In this document: positions 45,740 to 58,384 of the stretch, piece by piece | Numbering within the stretch: the stretch's first letter is position 1 | Layout of the letters: the number at the start of each line of letters is the position of its first letter | DNA from: Hyaloperonospora brassicae | Taxonomy: Eukaryota; Oomycota; Peronosporomycetes; Peronosporales; Peronosporaceae | NCBI GenBank assembly: GCA_947650285.1 | Contig: CANTFL010000617.1 | Coordinates: 124,001 to 188,000 of the forward strand | Direction of reading: 5' to 3' | DNA: 64,000 bases | The notes under the pieces: model-generated | What the model was told of the DNA's origin: nothing | The model's input: the letters and a program-made list of their open reading frames with translations, nothing else | The model's database searches: none | Made by a program: the position numbers and the translations under genes

Positions 45740-46620
45740 CGGCTCCTACACATTATTGTTCTCTGTAAGCGAATAGCGACAGTTCACCAAATTATCATCA
45801 ATAACTGGAGCAAAAAACTCGTAGGTCTTACCTTCCTTTGTTTGGACAGGAACATATTCCACATCCTTTCCGAGATATTTAGTATGTCTTCGGCAGATCC
45901 CAAGACATGTGGAGCACCTCCGTTGATGATATCTCCTATACCTTGTCGTCGACGACCTCGAGCATCTCGTTCGTAGTTTTATCCAATTAATCTGAGACTG
46001 AGCCAAAAGTCGCTCATTTCGACGTGCCGTAAACGTATTAGAATTTAATTTGTGCTCTTTGCACTCGTCACCACAGCATTCCTTGACTTTACATTAAACA
46101 TCTTTACTGATGTAGCCAACGTCTCCCTTTCAATCGCGCAAGGCGCTTAACTCTATGCTGATTCTTGCGACGATTGAATTAATGTAAGCTCGCTAATGAT
46201 TGCGCTATATTTATCGAACTGTATAATCGTTGGTGTCGTACGACCAAATGCCATAGCACCCTTGACTGGGTTAAGCATAGCTTCAGCTCGCTCTACCTCT
46301 TGCAAGAGCACATCCTTTCTAAGGTCTTGCGTAGAGCTAGCGACTGTGCATGTTCGCCAGTCTGCTCCTCGTTGTTGCCTTACCCACCAAGGCATGCCAA
46401 GGATGAGGTCATTCAAACCATTCATTCCTCGCATCGGAAGCTTTTTTTACACGACAATTCACTGAAACTGACGGGAAGCTCATTGTGGACCTCCTTCAAT
46501 TTCGCTAGCTCACCGTTTGCTAAGCATACGTTCACTTCTTGGAGGTTGATATCCCGTCGAAGCTTCATTGTACCCCACACTATATTTCAGATTAGCGAAA
46601 TCTTATTAATGTGATGCACT
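45740..46620 (-). mobile_element. Ty3/Gypsy retrotransposon remnant (protease region)
   Basis: Minus-strand reading from 46620 downward gives VCLANGELAKLKEV, ELPVSFSEL, then GMNGLNDLILGMPWWVRQQRG and DWRTCTVASS. The pattern L-x-DLILGMPWL-x-x-H-x-P-x-IDWR marks the end of the aspartic protease domain in Gypsy elements of Phytophthora. The segment 46153-46434 is one open frame; upstream and downstream pieces are in other frames. The stretch to 45740 (including TTNEMLEVVDDKV) probably continues the same polyprotein but holds several stops. No LTRs or reverse transcriptase could be found. Clearly inactive. Confidence 0.55.
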
Positions 46621-46919
46621 AAATCTTTGAGAAGGGTAATTACCTAACCATGACTCACTCTCGACCTCTTTATACCAGCATGTTTAAACCCATAATCTAG
46701 GTATTCCGTAGACCAAACCTCAAAAATTTTGTAAATTCACTAAAAAATAGCGATCGATATCCACAAATAAAGTCTCGAACAATCTACAAAAAAAGGAATC
46801 CGGGCGAGAAAGTTCCACCGCGCGTCAAGATCTCCCCGACGGCCTACTGATCTTGCCAGACGGCATATATACGCCAGACCGTGAACTATAGGAAAGTCCA
46901 CGCCGTTTCAGCTTGGTCA

Positions 46920-49110
46920 CGCCTTGCTGTTTGGAGTCGAGCCCACGTTTTATGAGGCCGACGGCAGCGCACCTGCTGGTGCCTGTTCTGCGTGCACGAG
47001 GGCTTGCGAAGAGCTAGAGATTGCCCAGAACGGTCGCAAGCGCAAGCAGACAGGTAACATCAAGATGCTCACCGTGCCGTTGTACCTCACAAATACCGGA
47101 GCCGTCTAATATCACAGCATGCTGAATCATGGGAGCACTACCAGGAGATGTCTAACGCCGACATAAAACAATAATTCACAAGAAAAATCAACTCGGCCGA
47201 TACGCCACATAACCACAAGACGCTGGAGAACGACACGCTGACTAACGACATTAGAGCCCGCATCGCCGATACAATCTTTGGCGACCTGTATTTTTGTGGC
47301 GAAGAGGTGCTTGTCAACGCAATCGCCAAGAAGGCCTCCAAGCAGACCAACGCCTTAAATCTGTAGTCAAGAATGAGAACGATCCTGATTAATATCAGGT
47401 CATCATCAAGAACGTCATGCGATTCGAGCTTGCAATGGACCACGTGTCGATTGGCATGAAATTTGGGCAGGTGGTGGTTGCTATCCAGCACGCCAGGTAC
47501 CATACCAATACGGCCAAATTGAACGGGTCAAAGAGATGATTTAAAGTCAGAATATCCGCGTCCTAATCGGCGTCTCCGTACAAGATATCTCGGACATGAT
47601 GGACGACGCGTCCGTGTGGACCATCTCGCTCGCGTTCGACGTAAGCACCTACCGCGAGTATTCTTTCTTCGATGTTCGCGTGCGGATGTGCTACAAGGGC
47701 CTGCTCTAAACCATCCACCCGGTTAGCCTCCCGATTATTGACATCCACAAGGCGGAGATCATCTACAACATACTCGTCAAGTTTTTTGACGCGCTCTACA
47801 CAGAATGGCGTGTCAAGATGCTCGACGCGTCGTTAGACGGCGAGAACACGATGACTGGGCACCACGCTTGTCTCGTCACTCGCATCGCGCGTTGAGCTGA
47901 GTTCAATGTGCTGCGTGTGAGGTGCGCGCCGCATCTGATCGACATCACCGTCAAGTCGGCGGCTGAAAGCATCAACGACGGCGCCTATACCAAGGATGTC
48001 TACTTGTTGTCCGTCCATCTGCGGTCGCATGACAGCTTATTGAGCACTCGCTTCGTAATCGAAAGGTCGGTTGCTCGATCCCGCCTGGGGGCTCTTCCTA
48101 TGCTCCCGAGCACTGGTTCGTTTGCTTGTCCGAAGGAGGCGAGCCGCTGGGTGCTCTTGGGTCGCCACCTCAACTTCTGCAAGCAGTATCAACGTTCAAT
48201 CATCGCGCACACCGATAAGAAACACCCGGTTTACCTGCCATCAGCCGAGTTGTGGTTCATCACGTACGCGGTGGCGCCCGCCATCGAGGATATCAACGTC
48301 GAGTTCGCCAAGCTGCAGAGCCGGTCGCTGCTGCTCGCGCAGCAGCAGGAATGTATCAATGCGTTGACCGTCAAGCTCACCATCATGTTCTGCATCGAAG
48401 TAGTCGATTTGGACGATAGCTACGACAATGACGAGGCCGGGTTCGTATCGGTCGGGTCGACGCGGATCGACGTCATGGGCATCAAAAGTCACATCCACGA
48501 CCAAGGGTTGGCTTCTGGAGAGCACCGTGATCGTCTCGAGGCTAACGACCAGAATTATTTCATCAAGCAGATCGCGATGTACGTCATTATGCTGGTCCAT
48601 GGGCTCATGGGCGTAAAGGCCGAGCGTGACGAGAACAACCTGCATCTAGACCACGGCGCGCTGACTGTCATGCCTCAACAGCTAGTAAGGCTGCTTCCCT
48701 CCAAGTTTTTTTAGGACGTGTTCAACCGCGACCGCCTCGAATATTTTTGGACGCCTGAGCAAGTTAGGAGATCGAAGCGAGCCATCAAGACCTGATCAAG
48801 ATGTACCGTGACGACGACGCGATGCGGAAGGCGATCGACAAGCACGACGCCAACACGCTGTTTAATGACGCTCGGAATTGCATCCCTCATTTCAATCGAC
48901 TTCGCGCATTGTGCATCGGCCTCGCGACCATCTTACCGATCACGACGTCGGCCGAAAGTGATATATTAATTCTTAAGTAAGAGCTGGACTAGTTCCGTAC
49001 CGCCCTCATGCCCCTGCCGCTGGCAGGAATCTTTTAGGCCAAGCGACGCGCCATCCGAAGCAGGTTTGGGCCTGATAAGCTTTCACAGTACGTACACATC
49101 TGGATGTAAC
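46920..49110 (+). pseudogene. Decayed hAT-type transposase
   Basis: Plus-strand coding remnants in order: GVEPTFYEADGSAPAGACSA near 46930; RFELAMDHVSIGMKFGQVV near 47420; LAFDVSTYREYSFFDVRVRM near 47630; DASLDGENTMTGHHACLVTR near 47825; VLRVRCAPHLIDITVKSAA near 47910; then SRWVLLGRHLNFCKQYQRS and a region near 48710-48790. The C-terminal dimerisation motif region (LATILPITTSAESDILILK) is near 48920-48975. The order DG-N-MTG, CAPH-D and SESD matches hAT transposases of oomycetes. At least five in-frame stops (for example near 47706, 47893 and 48712) and several frame changes break it. It is GC-richer than its flanks, so it inserted later than the surrounding sequence decayed. No terminal inverted repeats or target-site duplication were identified by eye. 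Confidence 0.75.
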
Positions 49111-52100
49111 ACGGACTTCCTGTAGTCAGAGGCGTTATATGTACCGATCACAAATAACTGTCGGTGGCGTCCACACAATTGCAAGAATTATACATCTTGT
49201 ATATCTCATCAAAATTATGAGGCCTGACGTAGACTATGCTACCTTTGTTTAAAAAATTACACGTGTGTGTAGCTTAAGAGTCCGAGTCAGCAGGGCATCC
49301 CTCCCTCCCGTACTTCTCTACTGTATTCGCCAACCCATTTTTGATAGACGCAAAATTCGAGCTTCTTGTTTACTGGTCTTTCGCACCAGCCCATAATTTG
49401 AAGCTTTCAGGATATAAATTACGCCTTAGCGCATACTTTAGCACATTAGAAAAATATCATTTGGCCGCATTCGCCTCATGAGTATCAGACAACGTCTGCG
49501 TTGCCCAACTACATTAGAAAGGCTGTAGATATTGTTCGGTTGCCGAAATTTTGCTAAGGCGTCACAGAGGCATTGCTTATGATTGACCCTCAACTAAGGC
49601 AATGTTAACGCTCCTCATTATTGATGTTGGTCACTATTTTATTCAGGGTTGGTCGGTTCGGGCCGTGTCGCAGTTCATTATAGAACTTGATCACTTAAGG
49701 GTGTTCCAGGATCAGGTTCAAACAGCAAAAATACGACTCAAAACCATTTTCGCTGTCGTGCATGAATAGCGAGCTAAGAAAGAAAGACAGAAAAACGCGC
49801 CTAACAAACACTTCGTTTTTCGGCGGCTAAGAAATGGAGCGAACCTTTTCTTTTGGCAAAATCCATAATGTAATAGTTTTACTGTCTGCAATAGGCTAAG
49901 GTCAAGCCTACTCTTAGACCATTGACCTGCAAATAAAACATAGCGTTCAACACCATTCTGGTGTCGCCTTCGATATGCTGCGCCACATTACTTTGCTCCA
50001 GGGAATAATAGGCAGTGTACAAGGATACGGGCGAAAGTTCCATTAAACTTATAATGATATATCAGGATATGATTCGGTATGATAATACCGGGCCGAGATC
50101 GTCTTGACAGTTGTGTTGAGCGCCTTGTATCAAGCTTGATCGCGCAAAAACTCATCATAAGTATTACTGATAGATTCCGCCACTCCATTATTTTGTGTCT
50201 CGGACGAGGACGTCTTCCATCTGAGAACGTTATTATTATAGAACTGTTTAGGTATAATAATATATTGCTTTCTTGGACAACACCTCAAAATGTCCAGTGC
50301 TTGATTTTTACGTCCCTGGGCAATTTTCTCAACCATCTCCCTCTGATTCTAGGAGAGGTTAATAATTGAGATCAATGAATATTAAAACTCATTTTTACTG
50401 ATACGCTCACTAAGAGACGTGTCATGGAAATGACTACTGGTGATACGAATTGAAGTGGGCATCTAGAGCACCACACAATACCTTGCACATATCTCGGGCA
50501 CCTTCCTAAATGCATTTATCATCGTCTCTCGCGTACAGCGAGGTTCTGTTACCTATTTTGTGGGAGTGGGCACATAATACTCGTGCACATATAAATCTCC
50601 ATGGTCATTAGTTTAAGTGCAGCAAGTTGGAGGTAGCAGCGCACCCACCATCGAAACTATAAGCCATATATAGTTCGCTGCCGATTTAAAAGCCAGCACC
50701 AAATTTCGCGCTTTGCGGTATTTTATTTATAAATAACTGCACATTCCTCGTCATCGTTCTTTCCTCGCTATACTTGTTCGTTTTTTTTCAAACATTGAGC
50801 TTGCCGCGCTCATCAAATTACTTGATTACACACATTGCTCTTTACGTTATCCAGCATATACAGGTGATTGTAGAAGTACTTTGCTAACGAGCTTATTTTC
50901 GCTGTTGGCTTAACGGTCAAGTCAATGAGATCAGAAGTCTTGTTGCAACTAGTATCTAGCTCAATATGTATCTCAAAAGTTACACGATTTTTGCGTTCTC
51001 ATTTTCAAGAATACCCTGAAAATGCTGGGTCTTTCGAGCCTCACAACCCTCGGTGGACAGCATGAAACAAATTTATTATTTATGCGGTATCATTTATAGC
51101 ATTTGCCTATCCACATCTGTAGAGCGTCTTCAATGTTGGCATCCGAGTTTCAGGATGCGACGAGCCAAAAATAACGATTTCGAATTCAGTCGTGATCTCG
51201 CACCCTTCAGCTGCTCATGCATCAAACGTTGACCAACATTTTTGTATCTTACTGCGGTAAGTCATAGATCATGCATGTTGATAGCAAATTCCTCCATAAG
51301 CGACGACTACTCCGACCTAAATAGCATGAGCACACCATCTTCAAAACTATTTTATGCAGACTATTTTGACTTTTATGAGACGTTGAGTCGCAAGCTCTAT
51401 AACACCTAATGGATCACACCGGGTGACGACCTTATATTCGCATCCACTGTTTGTACGGAGGCAGTAAATTCAAGACGGTTAGAAGATCATTTACTCGCCT
51501 CCACTATCGGAATGAATGTAGTTAGTTGATTTTTTATTTTGAAGCGCGTCTCGAAGTTACAAGAAAAAAATCGGTTGCTTTCGTTGCGTTGGCCTTGTCT
51601 CATCAAGAACTATTGGGAAGTAGCTTTTTCTAATGATCAACAAAACTGAAGTAGTTCTTGTTTCCAAACCCTATAGAAAACGTTATTGAATATTCGATAC
51701 AACGATAGATAATTCGACTATTCGATCTAATTTCATATATTGATAAGCCTTTGATATGTTAGTGATTGCGCGTATGCATGCCCTGTGTGCACGTCTATCC
51801 ACCAGTATTTTCTGTCTGTAAAGAGTATCTCAGTTTACGGATCACCTACCATCCGCTTAATGCTGTTATACTTCATGTGCGCAAGGAGAAAGAAAATAAC
51901 CAACATAATGCTTGGTGAACATCCCGATTCGTCTAATTGGCGGCTTTAGTTAGTACTAAATTCACGCAAACTACAGATTTTGTAAAAACTGGTTGGATGC
52001 GTCATCACTCTGACGACATCATCCGACGACATCCTCAGTGTGATGATGCATATCACCAGTAAACATGTTGAGTCTACTTTAACACCGAACGAGTCCTTAC

Positions 52101-53467
52101 GTCGTAATTTATAATGCGTGTAGCCGTCATAGCAAATGTAATGTGCTCGTCTCAAATTCTGACATAAAAAACTATCATCCGCTGAAGATTTGCTAAGAAG
52201 TAGACGTCACGTGGCCTTATTAGACTAAATCCCCTACCGACGGGAGCCAGATAATCGGCTTTTTCGTTGTTCTGCGTTGTAGATTATTCTAAGTGGCATA
52301 ATAGACTACTTACCACACTCAATCACATTGTTGAAATGAGATGGCATTGTCATTGGCTGAATAATCGGGACCGAATCTGAAAAAAATATTGGCAAGTGGC
52401 ATCGACGCTGTCTTCAGCACCGCGAATATCTTCTTTTTTACATACTTCAGTCGAACAATTGGTGACTTGCTTTTTTTACCGTAAACAGACACCCGAATTG
52501 AGTCACCGACGTTCCTCAGTAGGCTTGAATCGCCCAATATTAGTTTTGTATCCGTTACCATATTTGGCTTACTACTTAGCTGCAAATTATAATCGACTAC
52601 AGCATACGACCATTCCACGAAACAATGACATATTTCTCGACAAAGAGCTTTTCTGCCCACGAATAGAAAATTTGCGGACAAAACCTTGTGTGTTCTGAGT
52701 CCATTAAATACACACTTTCAGTTTTTTCGTATTAAATGTTGATGTGGCTGTGCAAGTGCTATCTAACATCGACTGTATAACGTCGTCCGAGGGTAGTCAG
52801 CTTACAGAATACGACCCGCATTTAACGATTAAGGTATTTGGTGATCTCAATCTGTTGCAGGATCTCATCACCCCAGGGTCCAATTCCTGACTCAATACGT
52901 GGATAAGTCTCCTAACTGCCGATATGATCGATGGAAAGCCTCAGATAGTGCAACTGGGTGCCTCAGGGCACGTTATAACCAACCACTGGATAGCCCTTGC
53001 ACTTTTTAATACCAGTGTGCGTGCTCCTGGACGTTGCGTATAAGTATACGTAAATTAATCGCGAAGGAGAGAGCTGAGCAGAGGATGCTCAGAGTAGGGT
53101 GGATGTATAATTGTTTATGAATATTTACGGTCTTTCAATCAATCTTTTTTGCCTTATTTTAACCATGTTTAACCAAAATTTCCAACGTAAATTTATCTAA
53201 CCACCAATTGCACGCGTCTAGCAGCGATTGGTGACTAATTTGGCTGATATCATGTTCTGTATCACCAAAAAGTGGAGCGGCTTTAAGTATACCCTTGAGC
53301 GAATATTTTACCAAAATTCCCTTGGTCAGGTAATATTTATATTATTATTAACTAAATAATATACGTTTATTTGTACATATTTTCATTATAACAACATTTA
53401 ATGGACTTGGCTTGTTATTGTAGTGGTGAGGCAACATCTCATTAATGCCCTAAAGCATGAACTTGCC
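49111..53467. other. AT-rich, gene-free DNA
   Basis: About 4.4 kb with no open frame above 120 codons and no recognised motif. The longest, minus 52319-52681, encodes a Lys-rich product with no family match that I can name. Confidence 0.5.
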
Positions 53468-53779
53468 ATGGCTAGGAGGGGACCGGTTCGTGCGCTTATC
53501 AATAATGTTGACGCTGGCGATAGCCTCGCGCACGCATGTGCATATCTCGTCCTTGATAGTGAGTTTTTCACTAGTGTGGTGGTAGAGAAGCACTTCCTCA
53601 AAGTTTCCGATGCAGTCTCCTCTCCGCAAATAAGACGCTGTTGCAGAGAGGCAACATCAGTAGCAAACGAAGCACATGCGTCGTTCGTGAGATTGAACTC
53701 ATTGAATGAGCTTCGAACACTGGCAACGGCCACAATAACACCTCTAGAAACGTCCAAAGAAGACACAGCGCGTCCATAA
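53468..53779 (+). CDS. Isolated ORF of unknown nature
   Basis: A 103-residue frame from ATG 53468 (MARRGPVRALINNVDAG), open back to 53423. The composition is protein-like: helical segments such as DSLAHACAYLVLDSEF and EATSVANEAHASFVRL, and higher GC than the flanks. It has no recognised motif, signal peptide or RxLR motif. A minus-strand frame right after it (53871-54158) also looks protein-like. Both may be fragments of one unknown repeat or a degraded gene. Confidence 0.2.
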   Translation: MARRGPVRALINNVDAGDSLAHACAYLVLDSEFFTSVVVEKHFLKVSDAVSSPQIRRCCREATSVANEAHASFVRLNSLNELRTLATATITPLETSKEDTARP

Positions 53780-53870
53780 TTGTATAACTAATAGCTCCTG
53801 CTCTTTCTGGCTTCAAGAACGTGCTGACTAGATCGCCACAAATTCTTCGCTGACATGCTTTTGTTCCCAT

Positions 53871-54320
53871 TCATAGGCTTGTAGCTGACGTTGGAGGTTT
53901 CAGCGCATGAATCGTTCGCAAACACCCATATCTTATTATTTGTAGAGCAAAATGGCGTCTGACATCGAAGCGAGTGTATATTGCCGACAAAATGTCCCGA
54001 TCAGTGTCATACTGCTTTGTAGAGTCTCCTTGCGTCAAAGTCACGTAGCGTAGAATCGAAGCAGTGGCAAATGCCGTGTATTTACTTAGAAGGTACGTCG
54101 GATCCTTTGCTATGTTGGCTTCTGCATAGCTACGTAGTCGTATGCCATACTGTATCATGGCGTTCTGATAAATTCGGATGTATTCAGCCGGATTGATCTA
54201 TGCCCCTTGCGTCTCTTTACGCATCAAATGTATGCTGATAATTATCTTTGCTTTTATAACGCAGCACAAGGGACCGGGTGTTGTCATTGACGTACAAGAG
54301 ATATGTAAATGACGAGTCTG
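53871..54320 (-). pseudogene. Fragment of an unidentified protein-coding sequence
   Basis: Minus-strand reading gives SSFTYLLYVNDNTRSLVLRY around 54290-54240. After a stop and a frame change it continues as INPAEYIRIYQNAMIQYG and SYAEANIAKDPTYLLSKYTA down to 53871. Long stretches with normal amino-acid composition suggest a decayed coding sequence, but the family is not recognised. YVND superficially resembles the YVDD of reverse transcriptases, but the flanking blocks do not fit. Confidence 0.25.
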
Positions 54321-57300
54321 CAGGTTTCAACACGACACTTAAATTAATACACGTGTTAAGACCAGAAGATGCATCATCGCCGTCCGCGCAGCAGTTGAAA
54401 TGCTGAGATTAATCAAGTGGCCTTGCTCCAATAGACCTACAGTCGTATGGACGTGCACGCCCGGCAATGCCCTCAGTGCCCTGGCATCCAACAAATGCTT
54501 AATATCTCCAATTTTCAGCGTCTTCGCCGGTCGTGGCTACGACATAGGCACTAGTGCGCTTATTGACGAGTGAGACATCAAGCGACCGACCATTTATTGT
54601 AAAAATGCACCTTGGACGATGCGAACGCGCGAAACGTAGTGACGTCACTTTGAAGGCTTTCCTATGTCACCTTAGCACCGCCTTACTGGTCCGATCTATA
54701 TTTTTAAGCAAATTATTCATATTCATTACCGAGATGATGTTGTCTACCCATCCATTTCACAGAACATGAGCGCCACACATACACACTTTTATAAACAGCC
54801 ACATACGACCATAAGCTGAACCTGCTTGTCTTTCGTGCTGTTTAATACAAGATAAATTTCCTGACTTTGTCGCCTCTCGAGACAGCAATTAATCATCTTG
54901 TTCCGGATCAACAATTGCAGCCCCTCCCTCGACAAGTTCGCTTTTCGGTTCATGCCACAGCCTATGTACCTAAGCTGGGGTTGCTAGGATAGCAGCTTCC
55001 TATATTATATAGACCTTTCAATCTCCCCACGAAATCACAGCTTCGACCTCAATCCTCTCCGTCTCGACATTGTCATCAATTCGAAAAATGAACACTTCGT
55101 ACGCTCCTTCCGCCTTCATACACGCTTGCGGAAACAGGTGGCTCTACGTTGTATGTAGTATTAAATGATGTGTATCATTGTTCTCGAAAAATCAATTAGT
55201 CACTAATTCGTTGACGGCCACTCGTGATGCATCGAGCGCCACGTGCACTGTCTGCTATGACAACTCCTGTCCCTATGTGTTAAGATTCTTTGACGCAGAA
55301 CTCGACGCATCCACCGCCGCCTCTAGGTACTTGGTAGTTTGCTCCACTCGCGTGCCCTCTCCAATGACTACATCCACCTATTCAACAAGTGTATTTGCGG
55401 GAAAAGTAAGACGACACTAGTATATACGTCGGTACTGTCGGTAATTATATAGATGCCCTTGCCCGTTGGCAATTCCATGGATAATATTTGCTCACCACAT
55501 GACTTAAGAGGTTGCTGATGTCCTGTCTCGATCACTCTCGTCATCAAGCGAGGGTAACGTCATATTATGTTTTGGTCCCGCGCGCGTCGCTGCATAGGCG
55601 CGAATGGTGCTACTATAGACAAACAAGACCTGAGTGTATTTATACTCATGTATCTACGCTTCAATCATGTTTGGGCTACCTTTAATATCACAACTCATGT
55701 CAAGAGATCCTATTCAGATGTTTTACCGTCCCCTCTCTGGATCTTTGAGCTGAAGTAGATCCTTTGTCGTTGTTGGTGGTCGTGAATTGTGATTGCACTT
55801 GATCTATGGTAACGTAAACACACGGTATTTGAGATCATTACTTGTTGATAACCGCTCAAATTGAAAAAAATTCTTGACTGAACGATATAAAAGCGAAATA
55901 TATTGCATTGACATCCTGATACCATCTCTACCTATGCCATGACTTGACCTTAAAACTCTACATGTGACTTTTTGTTTTTTTATTCGAGTTATTAAAAAAT
56001 ATTGTGTCAGAACAGTCCATTTTTATACATAGACGAAACCACTATCTAGCCTATTATGTTGATCACTAAAACTTCTGAAGTATATTTGTGTATAATCGTC
56101 ACCTCCCGAAAATGGCTGCTACTTAAGACATAAAATGTCATCAATACGTGAAATGCAAACTTGCGCCACGCATCCAAATCGGACCGCGACCATAAATTTG
56201 CCAGGATCCCAGCAGAACCATAGTCCGACTCTTTATATCCTTTTTTCTTACTACGAATTGAAGTATGCACTACATGCTAATGCACCGCATGATATATCCT
56301 CGAATGTTATGTCAGGATGTCCAATGCGTCATTCATTTTCATAAATTTCGTTATATGATATCATTCAGCGGAAGAAATACCAAATGCAGGATCTCCAATA
56401 CCAGGTTCACCGTACGTAATCGAGACATTTGCATCTCTGCTCAACTCCCCGACTATCTGAATTAAAACTAGGATCTGTAATCGTAGAGATTTAATGGCAT
56501 CGACTCGTATAGAACACTTGTCACTCACTTTATACTAGACATCACTAAGCTTGCGTATTGAACTCCCCACCGCATCCTTTTTTACAGTGGACGAAAACTC
56601 TGAGAGGAGTTGAGATCGTCTGAGATCGCTCACGCATCGGGCGATATTAAATTGATTGTTCATACATCTACCTAATATAAATCCTAAGTACAAGTTTTCC
56701 ATTTTCCTATATATGCACTGGTTGATAATAAGAAAAAATGAAGTACATCATTTGATGTAAGCTGATCATCATAGCTTTATACTGTCTTCTTAAGTATTTC
56801 AAAGTAGAGACGTGAAATTGCGGTCAAGGCCAGCTGTGCTTCTGGAGCGCTCACCTAGTTCGGATTGCAAAGTTCGGAGCGCTGAGTTAGTACCGTCAAG
56901 TTTGGACTGCTTATGTTTACGTAACTTATTAATGCTCTCTGAGTTTGACTTGCTCCGTTATTCCATCTTCTACACTAAAGAAACGCATTGAAGAAGCGAG
57001 AGCAGGACAAAGCAACACACAAGTGGCTCTTAGGAATTAAACCTGATACTCGTCATCCACTTGAAAGTAAAGCGCATCTCTGCATACAGGTATATGCCAA
57101 TGGCTGAACCAAATGTCAAGATTGTCGCATTTTCAGCAGCATTTAGCTCGAAGGCCCAGCACGCGATGTCTTAAGGACATACGCTTCGTCTGTAGTTCAA
57201 TAATAACTCTCTTGTGGAAGTAGATTCACGATTGTTGACAAGATTTTGCGCATTTATCGCTCTGACTAACTGTATCGTAAAAATGTAGTTTTAGCAGCCC

Positions 57301-57738
57301 AAGCAAGACGACAAAGGGATGATTCGTAGCGCTGTAGTGAGCGGAATACTCGTACTTTTCCTTGAAAAATAGGCTTGTCTGGCTGATGATGATAGACTCG
57401 CTCATTTTTCCCCGAGCAAAAGACATCTGCACGACCACCGAGCACGCACGAGCTCGACCTTTTATAGTCGCTGTTATCTTCACATTCTTTTCCCATGGGC
57501 ACAGGCGCAGCTGCATCAGCGCGGAATAGCTCAGGATTTAACCAGTGCCGTGAATTTGCGTTCTCCGGGAGGATCACCTCAAGAACAAGCGTATGCTAAG
57601 CAATTGTTTCTCATGAACCAATTAGAGCCAGTCAAACTTGCCAATCGAAATCTAAATGGGTATAAGCGTCATAAGGGACAAGGGTTTAGTTTTCTTACGA
57701 CATTCTGAACTTGCGCGCTGTCAACGTGGGGTGGTTCT
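54321..57738. other. AT-rich, gene-free DNA
   Basis: About 3.4 kb. Overlapping minus frames at 57226-57577 keep a protein-like look (for example KITATIKGRARACSVVVQMS) and may belong to the 5' part of the Copia element or another repeat. Otherwise nothing was recognised. Confidence 0.4.
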
Positions 57739-57824
57739 CTTGTGGTATCACGCAAATTTCAAAAGTCAACTTCGATATGCTCAGCAACCATCTCATCGTG
57801 GCGGTTGAGCGGTGATACCACAAG
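57739..57824. repeat. Perfect 13-bp inverted repeat
   Basis: CTTGTGGTATCAC at 57739-57751 is exactly inverted as GTGATACCACAAG at 57812-57824, with a 60-nt loop. It lies about 600 bp upstream of the Copia protease remnant. It could be a retained hairpin, a fold-back of a small element's ends, or chance in AT-rich DNA. Confidence 0.7.
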
Positions 57825-58384
57825 TAGGAAAGACACGCGTCTAAATCAGAGGCCTTCTCTTGATACCTTCATGTGCAAGATTTTCGCAACAATTAAAAAT
57901 ATGAATACGGACAGCCAGGATATAAAGCTTTTTGAATGAGTACGACTCATGTTCTTCGTGGGATAAACACTTCCTTTACATCTTAATTTTCAGAGACGCG
58001 CGTGAAAGCGCATCTTTGCTTTTTTACCAACATGATGATCACTCGTTGCATGAATAGATGGACTTAATGCGCGTCAAGCATTACCGGACGCGAGGCAACT
58101 ATATGCGTCAATCTAAAGAGCTGGCGCACCTCACGCAGTTAACCGTCCCTGTAATGGTGTAGTCGGACGCAAAGTAGTTGCTGCATATCCAAGACAGATA
58201 TAGCACAAACCCGCACATGATACGCCTGGGGAAAAGCAGGACGCAGTGGAGCTGTCCGCTTCAAGAAGAGAAAGCGGCGAACAAGAAGACTAGATTATAA
58301 TGGCCGTGATGACGTGTTATCTTACCGAACGAATTAAGGACAAAAGTGGCGTGACCGCAAGCGCAGAATAGCAAAAATAACAGT

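Noticed and set aside
54240..54290. YVND as a reverse-transcriptase YVDD motif
   Set aside because: The blocks before and after do not match Copia or Gypsy reverse transcriptase.
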